DNA of 6,730 nt from Hyphomicrobiales bacterium (GTDB lineage: Bacteria > Pseudomonadota > Alphaproteobacteria > Rhizobiales > Aestuariivirgaceae), in NCBI GenBank assembly GCA_027067085.1, contig JAMOMM010000469.1, positions 1-6,730 of the forward strand, given 5' to 3'. The stretch's first letter is position 1. Each line of letters begins with the position of its first letter. Under the pieces are notes generated by a model. The model made no database searches. It had not been told where the DNA came from and saw nothing but the letters and a program-made list of their open reading frames with translations. Positions 1 to 6,644 of the stretch are shown one piece after another. The position numbers and the translations under genes are program-made.

Positions 1-44
1 ATCAACCCTCGACAAAAATAATTTAAATTGATAATCGTTCGCAG

Positions 45-73
45 TTGCAATTTTGCCAAAACAACTTTAGAAT
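45..73 (+). promoter_or_regulatory. Putative sigma70-type promoter of the sit operon
   Basis: TTGCAA at 45-50 (4 of 6 matches to the -35 consensus) and TAGAAT at 68-73 (5 of 6 matches to the -10 consensus) are separated by exactly 17 bases. Transcription would start near 80, leaving a leader of about 35 bases before the GTG start of sitA. The -10 hexamer lies inside the first of two Fur-superfamily boxes, as expected of a metal-repressed promoter. This is read by eye; promoters in AT-rich leaders are easily over-called. Confidence 0.5.
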
Positions 74-98
74 AATTCTAGTTTGGAATAATTCTAAA
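66..98 (+). promoter_or_regulatory. Tandem Irr/Fur-family operator boxes upstream of sitA
   Basis: Two 17-base boxes abut at base 82: TTTAGAATAATTCTAGT (66-82, centre 74) and TTTGGAATAATTCTAAA (82-98, centre 90). Both share the 11-mer GAATAATTCTA in direct orientation and each is an inverted repeat about a central A. From memory, the alphaproteobacterial iron control element bound by Irr is TTTAGAA-N3-TTCTAAA; the second box departs from it at one arm position and the first at two. The 7-1-7 symmetry also fits PerR, Fur or Mur. The boxes cover the putative -10 and start site, so repression is the simplest reading. The exact regulator is inferred. Confidence 0.65.
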
Positions 99-115
99 GT
101 AGGTTTGATCGTTCC

Positions 116-1051
116 GTGAAATACCCTCTAAATTCAGCAGCTAAATCGGTTGCTCTTATTTGTTCTGTTTTGGCTGTTGTCATGGTGGGCACCGTAAACG
201 CTAGCGTTAGCGCTCAGGCGAAAAAGCTAAAAATTGTTACGACTTTCACCATCATTGCTGATATGGCGCGCAATGTGGCAGGCGATGCGGCTGATGTTGT
301 GTCAATCACCAAGATAGGTGCTGAAATCCATAATTATCAACCCACCCCACGCGATATTGTCAAAGCTCAAGGTGGCGGCTTGATCCTGTGGAACGGGATG
401 GGCTTAGAGCGTTGGTTTGAAAAATTCCTTGGCAACTTATCTGACGTGCCTAGTGTGGTGCTCACCGATGGTATTACGCCCATGGGCATTTCTCAAGGTC
501 CATATTCTGGCAAACCAAACCCGCACGCATGGATGTCGGCCTCGGCTGGGCTGATCTATGTCGAAAATATTCGTAAAGCCTTGGTCAAATACGATGCGCC
601 CAATGCCAAAACTTATAACGACAATGCGGCTGCTTATAGTGCTAAAATTAAAGCTGTGGCTAACCCATTGCGCGCCCAGTTTAAAAACTTTGCACCAAAC
701 AACCGTTGGCTTGTTACCAGCGAAGGCGCGTTCAGCTATTTGACCCGTGATTACAATCTCAAAGAACTCTACTTATGGCCAATTAACGCCGATGCTCAAG
801 GCACACCCAAACAGGTCAAGAACGTCATCGACAAAATCCGAGAACATAAAATCAGCGTCATCTTTTCCGAGAGCACCGTATCAGCAAAACCTGCTCAGCA
901 GGTGGCACGCGAAACGGGCATCAATTATGGCGGCGTTTTATACGTGGATTCTTTGTCAAAAGCTGGCGGCAAGGTGCCGACATACCTTGATCTTTTGGCG
1001 ATCACTTCAAACACGATTGCCCAAGGTTTAAGCAAAGGCAAAAGCAAATGA
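116..1051 (+). CDS. sitA: Manganese/iron ABC transporter, periplasmic substrate-binding protein (SitA/YfeA type)
   Basis: Captures Mn(II) and/or Fe(II) in the periplasm and delivers it to the SitCD permease; a cluster A-I (cluster 9) binding protein of 311 residues, the usual length. Residues 1 to about 35 form a Sec signal peptide (basic start, hydrophobic 11-27, likely cut after the ASVSAQA stretch). No lipobox is evident. The putative metal ligands are H72 (in IHNYQPTPRDI), H137 (in PNPHAWMS), E203 and D278 (in LYVDSLS). This is the His2-Glu-Asp set of PsaA/YfeA-like receptors, and there is no His-rich loop as in ZnuA. The start is GTG; an in-frame stop at 95-97 and the signal peptide leave little alternative. 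The Shine-Dalgarno is weak (AGTAGG, about 12 bases upstream). It overlaps the ATPase gene by 4 bases. Mn versus Fe preference cannot be decided from sequence. Confidence 0.93.
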   Translation: MKYPLNSAAKSVALICSVLAVVMVGTVNASVSAQAKKLKIVTTFTIIADMARNVAGDAADVVSITKIGAEIHNYQPTPRDIVKAQGGGLILWNGMGLERWFEKFLGNLSDVPSVVLTDGITPMGISQGPYSGKPNPHAWMSASAGLIYVENIRKALVKYDAPNAKTYNDNAAAYSAKIKAVANPLRAQFKNFAPNNRWLVTSEGAFSYLTRDYNLKELYLWPINADAQGTPKQVKNVIDKIREHKISVIFSESTVSAKPAQQVARETGINYGGVLYVDSLSKAGGKVPTYLDLLAITSNTIAQGLSKGKSK

Positions 1052-1947
1052 ACGCTCAACCTCAAATCGGTATTGAAGTCCAAGATGTTACCGTCACTTA
1101 TCGCAACGGCCACACCGCCTTGCGCAATGCGAGTTTTGCCATTCCAACGGGCACAATCACCGCACTTGTTGGCGTTAATGGTTCGGGTAAATCTACATTG
1201 TTTAAAGCCATCATGGGGTTTGTTCCAGTGTCGAGCGGCAGTGTAAAAATTCTTGGTCATCCCGTTGCCAAAGCGCTTAAAAATAAAGTTGTCGCTTATG
1301 TACCGCAAAGCGAAGAAGTGGATTGGAACTTCCCTGTATTGGTTGAAGACGTGGTGATGATGGGCCGTTATGGTCACATGAATTTTTTGCGCATTGCGTC
1401 AAAGCGTGACAAACAATTGGTCACTCAAGCACTTGAACGTGTCAACATGCAAGACTTCCGCAAGCGCCAAATTGGTGAGCTGTCAGGCGGTCAAAAAAAG
1501 CGCGTCTTTTTGGCCCGTGCGTTGGCCCAAGAAGGTGATGTGATTTTACTCGATGAACCGTTCACTGGCGTTGATGTTAAAACCGAAGAGCAGATCATCA
1601 CCCTCATGCGCGAGCTGCGCGATGAAGGCAAAGTGATGTTGGTGTCCACCCACAATCTTGGTTCAGTGCCAGAGTTTTGCGATCGCACAGTGCTGATTGA
1701 CGGGACTGTTTTGGCGGCGGGTCCAACAAAAGAAACCTTCACTCAAGAAAATTTGGAAAAAACTTTTGGCGGCGTGTTGCGTCACTTCATTCTTGGTGGT
1801 GCAGATTTGCACGACGATGAAGACCCGCGCAAAGTTACCATCCTCACCGACGATGAACGGCCATTCGTGATTTATGGTGAAGACGATGCATCGCAAGAAG
1901 ACAGTAAAAAAATGAGCAAGGTAGGCAAATATGACCAGCCTTCTTGA
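1048..1947 (+). CDS. sitB: Manganese/iron ABC transporter, ATP-binding protein (SitB/YfeB type)
   Basis: Cytoplasmic ATPase that powers import through the SitCD permease. It shows a full nucleotide-binding domain: Walker A GVNGSGKST at 42-50, Q-loop Q87 in VPQSEEVDW, signature LSGGQ at 145-149, Walker B VILLDEP at 165-171 with catalytic E170, and H-loop H202. The EEVDW stretch after the Q-loop is typical of metal importers of this family. At 299 residues it is longer than a minimal ATPase because of an acidic tail (about 250-299, with LHDDEDP and ILTDDERP), which I believe recurs in YfeB/SitB-like proteins. Its ATG sits in an ATGA overlap with sitA, and its 3' end overlaps sitC by 17 bases, so translational coupling is likely. 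Confidence 0.94.
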   Translation: MNAQPQIGIEVQDVTVTYRNGHTALRNASFAIPTGTITALVGVNGSGKSTLFKAIMGFVPVSSGSVKILGHPVAKALKNKVVAYVPQSEEVDWNFPVLVEDVVMMGRYGHMNFLRIASKRDKQLVTQALERVNMQDFRKRQIGELSGGQKKRVFLARALAQEGDVILLDEPFTGVDVKTEEQIITLMRELRDEGKVMLVSTHNLGSVPEFCDRTVLIDGTVLAAGPTKETFTQENLEKTFGGVLRHFILGGADLHDDEDPRKVTILTDDERPFVIYGEDDASQEDSKKMSKVGKYDQPS

Positions 1948-2794
1948 ACCGTTCGCTTATGGATACATGATTAACGCCATGTGGGTTAGCGCCTTGGTCG
2001 GTGCTGTGTGTGCGTTTCTTTCTGCCTATCTTATGCTCAAAGGCTGGTCGCTGATTGGCGATGCGCTTTCGCACTCTATCGTGCCGGGCGTGGTCGGTGC
2101 GTATATGTTGGGCTTGCCCTTTGCACTGGGGGCTTTCTTGTCAGGCGGGTTGGCGGCTGGAGCAATGCTGTTTTTAAATCAGCGCACCAAGCTAAAAGAA
2201 GATGCCATCATTGGGCTGATTTTCACATCGTTCTTTGGGCTTGGCCTATTTATGAATTCGCTCAACCCCACATCGGTCAACATTCTCAATATCATGCTTG
2301 GCAATGTTTTGGCCATTACCCCGTCCGACACGTTGCAACTAGCGATAATCGGCGGTGTGTCGATGGTCGTGTTGCTGCTCAAATGGAAAGACCTGATGAT
2401 TACGTTTTTTGATGAAGCTCATGCCCGCTCCATTGGTCTAAATCCAACACGGCTGAAACTATTATTCTTCACTTTGTTGGCAGCCTCCACCGTTGCAGCT
2501 CTCCAAACCGTTGGCGCATTATTGGTTATCGCCATGGTGGTGACACCGGGCGCAACCGCTTATTTGCTGACAGATCGCTTTCCGCGCCTGATTATGATTT
2601 CTGTATTCATTGGTGCCAGTACGAGCTTTGTCGGCGCTTACATCAGCTATTTTTTAGATGGGGCAACGGGCGGTGTCATCGTCGTATTACAAACGACCCT
2701 GTTTTTAATCGCCTTTGTGTTCGCCCCAAAACACGGCTTGCTCGCCGCACGGGCTGGACGCAAAGATACCAATCAAATTGGAGATGCACCGTGA
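1931..2794 (+). CDS. sitC: Manganese/iron ABC transporter, permease subunit 1 (SitC/YfeC type)
   Basis: Inner-membrane permease of the ABC-3 family, 287 residues, with about eight hydrophobic segments (for example 14-36, 50-82, 92-110, 134-150, 174-205, 219-241 and 247-265). Family motifs are KGWSLIGDALSHSIVPG at 37-53, KEDAIIG at 89-95, and a late conserved helix reading into TPGATAYLLTDR at about 205-216. The TPGA(T/I)AYLLTDR and GDA(L/I)SHS motifs are shared with the next gene, so the two are paralogues that should form the channel as a heterodimer. Translation starts at an ATG with AAGGTAGG upstream, inside the 3' end of sitB. It ends in a GTGA overlap with sitD. Confidence 0.93.
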   Translation: MTSLLEPFAYGYMINAMWVSALVGAVCAFLSAYLMLKGWSLIGDALSHSIVPGVVGAYMLGLPFALGAFLSGGLAAGAMLFLNQRTKLKEDAIIGLIFTSFFGLGLFMNSLNPTSVNILNIMLGNVLAITPSDTLQLAIIGGVSMVVLLLKWKDLMITFFDEAHARSIGLNPTRLKLLFFTLLAASTVAALQTVGALLVIAMVVTPGATAYLLTDRFPRLIMISVFIGASTSFVGAYISYFLDGATGGVIVVLQTTLFLIAFVFAPKHGLLAARAGRKDTNQIGDAP

Positions 2795-3621
2795 TTGAAA
2801 CGCTCCTTCAGCCATTTCAATTCGTCTTCATGCAAAAGGCGATGGTCATCGCGGTGTTGGTGGCTGTGCCGATGGCGTTATTGTCATGCTTTTTGGTTCT
2901 TAAAGGCTGGTCGTTGATGGGTGATGCGATTTCGCATTCGGTTTTGCCAGGCATCGTCATTGCTTATGTCATCGGCATTCCACTGGCGATCGGCGCATTT
3001 GCAGCAGGCATGTTTTGCGCCATTTCGACGGGGTATCTCACCGAGAATAGTCGCGTTAAAGAAGATACAATCATGGGGGTGGTGTTCTCTGGCATGTTCG
3101 GCCTTGGGGTGGTGATGTATCGTAAAATCGAAACCGATATTCATCTTGACCACATTTTGTTTGGCGACATGCTTGGCATTTTCCCCGTTGATCTGATCCA
3201 AAGCGCCATCATTGCAGCGGCCACTATCCTCATCATCGTTGCCCGCCGCCGCGATCTACTGCTCAATGTTTTCGACCCCCAACATGCCAAAGCCATCGGC
3301 CTGCCAACGCGAATTTTGCACTACGGATTATTGGCCATGATTTCGCTCACCATCGTTGGTGCACTAAAAGCTGTGGGTCTGATCTTGGCCATCGCCTTGC
3401 TTGTCGCCCCTGGTGCGATTGCGTATTTGCTGACCGACAGGTTTGATGCCATGCTTATTTATTCAGTTATCATTGCGGCTGTGTCTTCTTTTCTTGGCGT
3501 ATACTCAAGTTTCTTCATGGACAGTGCACCAGCACCGACCATCGTCTTATTTATGACAAGTATTTTCATTGTTGTGTTTGTGTGGCAGTCTATTCAGCAC
3601 CGCTATAAAGGAGCGGTTTAA
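2791..3621 (+). CDS. sitD: Manganese/iron ABC transporter, permease subunit 2 (SitD/YfeD type)
   Basis: Second ABC-3 family membrane permease, 276 residues. It is paralogous to SitC along its whole length: KGWSLMGDAISHSVLPG at 38-54, KEDTIMG at 90-96, a DIHLDHILFGD segment at about 116-126, and VAPGAIAYLLTDR at about 205-217. About eight hydrophobic segments are visible. The start is GTG, overlapping the SitC stop as GTGA, with GGAG at 2780-2783 placed 7 bases upstream, which supports this start. It pairs with SitC to form the metal channel driven by SitB. No T-run terminator follows directly, so the transcript may continue into the next small gene. Confidence 0.93.
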   Translation: MIETLLQPFQFVFMQKAMVIAVLVAVPMALLSCFLVLKGWSLMGDAISHSVLPGIVIAYVIGIPLAIGAFAAGMFCAISTGYLTENSRVKEDTIMGVVFSGMFGLGVVMYRKIETDIHLDHILFGDMLGIFPVDLIQSAIIAAATILIIVARRRDLLLNVFDPQHAKAIGLPTRILHYGLLAMISLTIVGALKAVGLILAIALLVAPGAIAYLLTDRFDAMLIYSVIIAAVSSFLGVYSSFFMDSAPAPTIVLFMTSIFIVVFVWQSIQHRYKGAV

Positions 3622-3657
3622 GCGGGGTGGCGTAAAAAGGGCGGCGTGAGAGTTTCT

Positions 3658-3664
3658 GGAGGGG
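3658..3664 (+). promoter_or_regulatory. Ribosome binding site supporting a TTG start
   Basis: GGAGGGG lies 6 bases upstream of the TTG at 3671. It is one of the strongest Shine-Dalgarno matches in the window and decides the start of the small secreted protein. A second TTG follows at 3674 (9-base spacing) and could be used instead. The first in-frame ATG further down would cut into the signal peptide. Confidence 0.65.
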
Positions 3665-3670
3665 AACAGG

Positions 3671-4087
3671 TTGTTGGATAAAAAGACAGGTGCATCGCGC
3701 GCCCGACCGCTGGTTTTATTTATGGCATTGTTTATGGGGTTGGTTACGATCTTTCTCATAGCCTCATCGAGCGCCGAAGCTAAAGGGCGAATCAACGGCC
3801 TTTACAACCGCTACATCACACCAAATTCAGACCAACTTCGGGTGTTTAATTGCGGCGGCGGCCTTGGCATAAAAGTTGCCCGCTCATCCCATCGCCCCAG
3901 TGTGGGCCGTATTTTAATCTGCGGTGCGCGTCGGCGCGGAAAAGCATGGCACGGCAAAATCCTCAACATCGAAAACGGCAAACGCTACCTTGTCTCCATT
4001 TCCAAAGTCGGCACCCGCCTAAAAATTCAAGGCTGCGGATTGGTGGGCCTCATATGCCAAAGCAACTATTTCACGCGAGCAAAGTGA
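3671..4087 (+). CDS. Small secreted protein, DUF2147-like
   Basis: A 138-residue protein of unknown function. Residues 1-37 make a signal peptide: basic KKTGASRAR, hydrophobic 13-31, then SSSAEA with likely cleavage after A37, so the mature part of about 100 residues should be periplasmic or secreted. The mature part opens with GRINGLYNRY, has an ILICGARRRGKAWHGKILN segment, then ENGKRYLVSISKVGTRLKIQGCG and ends in LICQSNYFTR. That order (first strand, CG-x-GKI, GKxY, LxxxGC, C-x-x-x-x-TR) resembles DUF2147 proteins, though the usual N-terminal G-x-W is G-L-Y here. Four cysteines (C61, C84, C122, C129) could form two disulfides in the periplasm. It begins at TTG behind a strong GGAGGGG, 49 bases after sitD on the same strand, so co-transcription is possible. 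The family call is from memory of the motif pattern. Confidence 0.7.
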   Translation: MLDKKTGASRARPLVLFMALFMGLVTIFLIASSSAEAKGRINGLYNRYITPNSDQLRVFNCGGGLGIKVARSSHRPSVGRILICGARRRGKAWHGKILNIENGKRYLVSISKVGTRLKIQGCGLVGLICQSNYFTRAK

Positions 4088-4109
4088 AAGCCTTTCAACC
4101 CCTCACCGT

Positions 4110-4143
4110 AATCGTCATTCACGCCTTCGCGGGAATGACGATT
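4110..4143. repeat. Palindromic hairpin repeat between convergent genes
   Basis: AATCGTCATTC (4110-4120) and GAATGACGATT (4133-4143) are perfect 11-base inverted arms. Inside them lie one A/G mismatch, three more pairs (CGC/GCG) and a CTTC loop. The GTCATTC...CGCG...GGAATGAC core resembles a dispersed intergenic palindrome common in many proteobacteria. It sits 22 bases after the DUF2147-like stop and 24 bases beyond the exporter stop, so it could end or protect both convergent transcripts. No T-run directly abuts either arm, so it is not a textbook intrinsic terminator; only a loose GTTTTTA follows at 4154-4160. Confidence 0.7.
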
Positions 4144-4167
4144 TGAGGTACGAGTTTTTAATCTCAC

Positions 4168-6006
4168 CTAGCCAATAAACCCACCCGACTGCCTGTTCCA
4201 CAAGTCAGCATAAAGACCGCCTTGTTTGACCAAGGTTGTGTGGTTGCCTTCCTCGATGATGTTGCCTTCGTCAAGCACGATCAAGCGATCAAGGGCTGAG
4301 ATGGTCGAGAGACGGTGGGCAATGGCGATGACGGTTTTGCCATCCATCAGCTCGTTGAGGTTTTCTTGGATCACCGCCTCAACTTCTGAATCAAGCGCCG
4401 AGGTTGCTTCATCCATCACCAAAATCGGTGCATCTTTTAAGAATACCCGCGCAATAGCAATCCGCTGGCGTTGACCACCAGAAAGCTTCACCCCGCGCTC
4501 GCCCACATGAGCATCATATCCTTTACGCCCCTTTGGATCCTCCAAGTCAAGAATGAACTCATGCGCTTTGGCCCGCTTGGCCGCGGCAATCACCAACTCG
4601 CGCGATGCATCGTCATTGCCACCATCAATACCATAAGCAATGTTGTCGGCAACCGAGCGATGCAGCAGTGATGTGTCTTGCGTCACCACACCAATTTGCG
4701 ACCGCAAACTGTCTTGCCTAACGTCTGCAATATCTTGGCCATCAATACGCACCGCGCCGCCATTAAGATTATACAACCGCAACAAAACATTCATCAGCGT
4801 GGTTTTACCAGCGCCCGAGCGCCCGACAATACCAACCTTTTCACCAGCCGAAATTTGCAGACTCAAATCATCAATCACCCCACTGTCTTTGCCATAATGA
4901 AAAGCAATATGATCGAACGAAATCTCGCCTTTAGGCACGCTCAACTCTCCAGCGTTTGGCTTGTCTTTTACTGCGATGGGGTTCGACAATGTTGCGATGG
5001 AATCTTGCACCATGCCGATGTTTTCAAATAAGCCTGACATTTCCCACATGATCCAATGCGACATGCCTTTGAGCCGCAACACAAACCCAGCACCAACCGC
5101 CACAGCGCCCACGGTGCTGGCACCATCAAGCCATGATGAAATTGAAACATAACCCACTGCAAAGAACAACGCCGAGTTAATCAAGTTCAAAGCAATGTGC
5201 AATTTGGTGATGTTACGCATTAACTTGCGTACAGCACCTAAGAACGTTTCCATTGATTCTTTGGCATATGAGGTTTCGCGCCCCGCATGTGAGAACAGTT
5301 TCACCGTCAACATATTGGTGTAACTATCAACAATGCGCCCCGTCATAAACGAACGCGTATCAGCGGTTTCTTTGGCCATTTTTGACATGGTGGGTAAGAA
5401 GAACCATAACACCAAAATGTAAGCCAATAACCACACCACAAACGGAACAACCAACCAAAGGTCAAGCGTTGCCACCAGCGCCAAAGCACCAGCAAAATAA
5501 ACGATGACATAAACCAAAACATCAAGCACTTTCAGCACCACTTCACGCACGCCTTGTGAGGCTTGCATAACCTTAGTGGCGATGCGTCCAGCAAATTCGT
5601 CTTGATAAAACGAGTAACTTTGGTTGAGCAAATAGCGATGCGATAACCATCTGATTATCATTGGATAGTTGCCAAAAACACTTTGGTGTAAAACAAATGA
5701 GTGCAAAGCCGTGGTAAGTGGTAAAGCCACAAGCGTAACAATACCCATCCAAATCAACGTAGATTTTTCTTTGACCAAAAACGTGGCGCGATCAGCATTT
5801 GAAAGCCAATCGACAATGTTGCCCATAAAACCGTAGAGCATAACCTCAAGCAACGCGATGATCGCCACCAACACGGCAACGCCAACTAAATAAGGCCACG
5901 CCGTTTTGCTGAAATACCAACAAAATGCTAAAACAGTTTGTGGCGGCTGGCTTGGTTCATCTTGTGGAAACGGCTCTATGCGGCTCTCAAAAAACTTAAA
6001 TATCAT
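4168..6006 (-). CDS. ABC exporter half-transporter (fused membrane domain and ATPase)
   Basis: A 612-residue ABCB/MsbA/MdlB-like exporter, expected to work as a dimer in the inner membrane; the substrate is unknown. The transmembrane domain covers about residues 35-335, with hydrophobic segments near 37-60, 84-106, 160-182, 185-205, 272-292 and 296-312. The ATPase domain covers about 360-605: aromatic A-loop Y371, Walker A GRSGAGKT at 395-402, Q-loop Q443, signature LSGGQ at 508-512, Walker B ILVMDEA at 528-534 with E533, and H-loop H564. All catalytic residues are present. No N-terminal peptidase domain is seen, so it is not a standard bacteriocin exporter. Its ATG overlaps the prfH stop as ATGA, with AAGG about 10 bases upstream, so it is the third gene of the rtcB-prfH operon. 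Lipid, drug or peptide substrates all remain possible. Confidence 0.92.
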   Translation of the reverse strand: MIFKFFESRIEPFPQDEPSQPPQTVLAFCWYFSKTAWPYLVGVAVLVAIIALLEVMLYGFMGNIVDWLSNADRATFLVKEKSTLIWMGIVTLVALPLTTALHSFVLHQSVFGNYPMIIRWLSHRYLLNQSYSFYQDEFAGRIATKVMQASQGVREVVLKVLDVLVYVIVYFAGALALVATLDLWLVVPFVVWLLAYILVLWFFLPTMSKMAKETADTRSFMTGRIVDSYTNMLTVKLFSHAGRETSYAKESMETFLGAVRKLMRNITKLHIALNLINSALFFAVGYVSISSWLDGASTVGAVAVGAGFVLRLKGMSHWIMWEMSGLFENIGMVQDSIATLSNPIAVKDKPNAGELSVPKGEISFDHIAFHYGKDSGVIDDLSLQISAGEKVGIVGRSGAGKTTLMNVLLRLYNLNGGAVRIDGQDIADVRQDSLRSQIGVVTQDTSLLHRSVADNIAYGIDGGNDDASRELVIAAAKRAKAHEFILDLEDPKGRKGYDAHVGERGVKLSGGQRQRIAIARVFLKDAPILVMDEATSALDSEVEAVIQENLNELMDGKTVIAIAHRLSTISALDRLIVLDEGNIIEEGNHTTLVKQGGLYADLWNRQSGGFIG

Positions 6007-6644
6007 CTGGTCTTTTCCTTAAACTCAAGCCCAACAAATGTCTTGATCGGGTTGCCGCGTTCTAATTCTTCATGTTTTGCCCACTGGGCGCGGGCATCTG
6101 TTTTGGCACTGGCCTGATTATTTTTCTCAATCTCGTTTTTAAGCAATGCTAGTGCAAGGCGTTTATTGGCGTGTTGTGAACGTTGCGACTTAACCACCAC
6201 CACATGGCCGCTGGGAATATGTTTTGCCCGCACTGCGCTGTCGGTTTTATTGGTGTGTTGGCCACCGGGGCCAGAGGCTCCAAAGGTCTCAAAAACAACA
6301 TCGGCTTGTCGCACGTCACTCTCGGTTTGATCGGCCAGTGAAATCAACTCAACACCAACAAACCAGTTGGCCCGTTTGTGCGCAGGGCGAAACGGGCTTT
6401 TGTTAATCCACTTGATTGAGCCAAGCCATTCTCGGCAAAATTCCAGCGCATTTGGTCCCGTAATGGCGACCAAGGCTGACAGATATGTGCCACGGTTTTT
6501 ACCATCTTGCGTGCTGACAATCTCACCGCAATTTTCAGTATTTTTCATGCAGCGCAAAATTTCTTCCACCACTTTGCGCACCGCCAGTTGGCATTCAATC
6601 GGACCGCGCCCTGATGAGATTTGCAACAGGTATGTTTTAGTCAT
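6003..6644 (-). CDS. prfH: Peptide chain release factor H (PrfH)
   Basis: Class I release factor homologue that hydrolyses peptidyl-tRNA on stalled ribosomes. The GGQ motif is intact in FGASGPGGQHTNKTDSAVR, with GGQ at residues 127-129 counted from this start. The N-terminus LLQISSGRGPIECQLAV is the family hallmark; the protein (213 residues) lacks most of the codon-recognition domain of RF1/RF2, as PrfH proteins do. A basic C-terminal tail follows, ending KEKTR. In E. coli, PrfH has been reported to act on ribosomes cut in the decoding centre, with RtcB doing the repair; the RtcB end directly upstream fits this. Two ATGs are possible, 6650 and 6644. The AAAGG at 6656-6652 is 7 bases from 6644 but only 1 base from 6650, so I chose 6644. 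The gene overlaps rtcB by 8 bases and the exporter gene by 4. Confidence 0.93.
   Translation of the reverse strand: MTKTYLLQISSGRGPIECQLAVRKVVEEILRCMKNTENCGEIVSTQDGKNRGTYLSALVAITGPNALEFCREWLGSIKWINKSPFRPAHKRANWFVGVELISLADQTESDVRQADVVFETFGASGPGGQHTNKTDSAVRAKHIPSGHVVVVKSQRSQHANKRLALALLKNEIEKNNQASAKTDARAQWAKHEELERGNPIKTFVGLEFKEKTR

Noticed and set aside
51..61. Short palindrome TTTTGCCAAAA in the sit leader
   Set aside because: Only five base pairs around a central base in an AT-rich stretch, between the putative -35 and -10; too short to claim as a separate operator beside the much stronger pair at 66-98.
925..1377. 150-codon open frame on the minus strand over the sitA/sitB junction
   Set aside because: It is fully antisense to two strongly supported genes, its translation looks like no recognisable protein, and no plausible ribosome binding site or promoter was seen.
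2884..3201. 105-codon minus-strand frame over sitD
   Set aside because: It is antisense to a full-length permease with conserved motifs, and the translation is rich in His and Asn as expected from a reverse-frame artefact.
3622..3670. G-rich stretch after sitD considered as a terminator or promoter
   Set aside because: No stable inverted repeat followed by a T-run and no convincing -35/-10 pair; only the GGAGGGG ribosome binding site is supportable.
3850..4146. 98-codon plus-strand frame overlapping the DUF2147-like gene
   Set aside because: It is out of frame with a protein that has a signal peptide and family-like motifs, its composition (many Pro, Arg, Lys) is typical of a shadow frame, and it runs into the palindrome.
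4678..5031. 117-codon plus-strand frame opposite the ABC exporter
   Set aside because: It is antisense to the ATPase domain with all motifs intact; there is no sign of selection or a start signal for the antisense frame.
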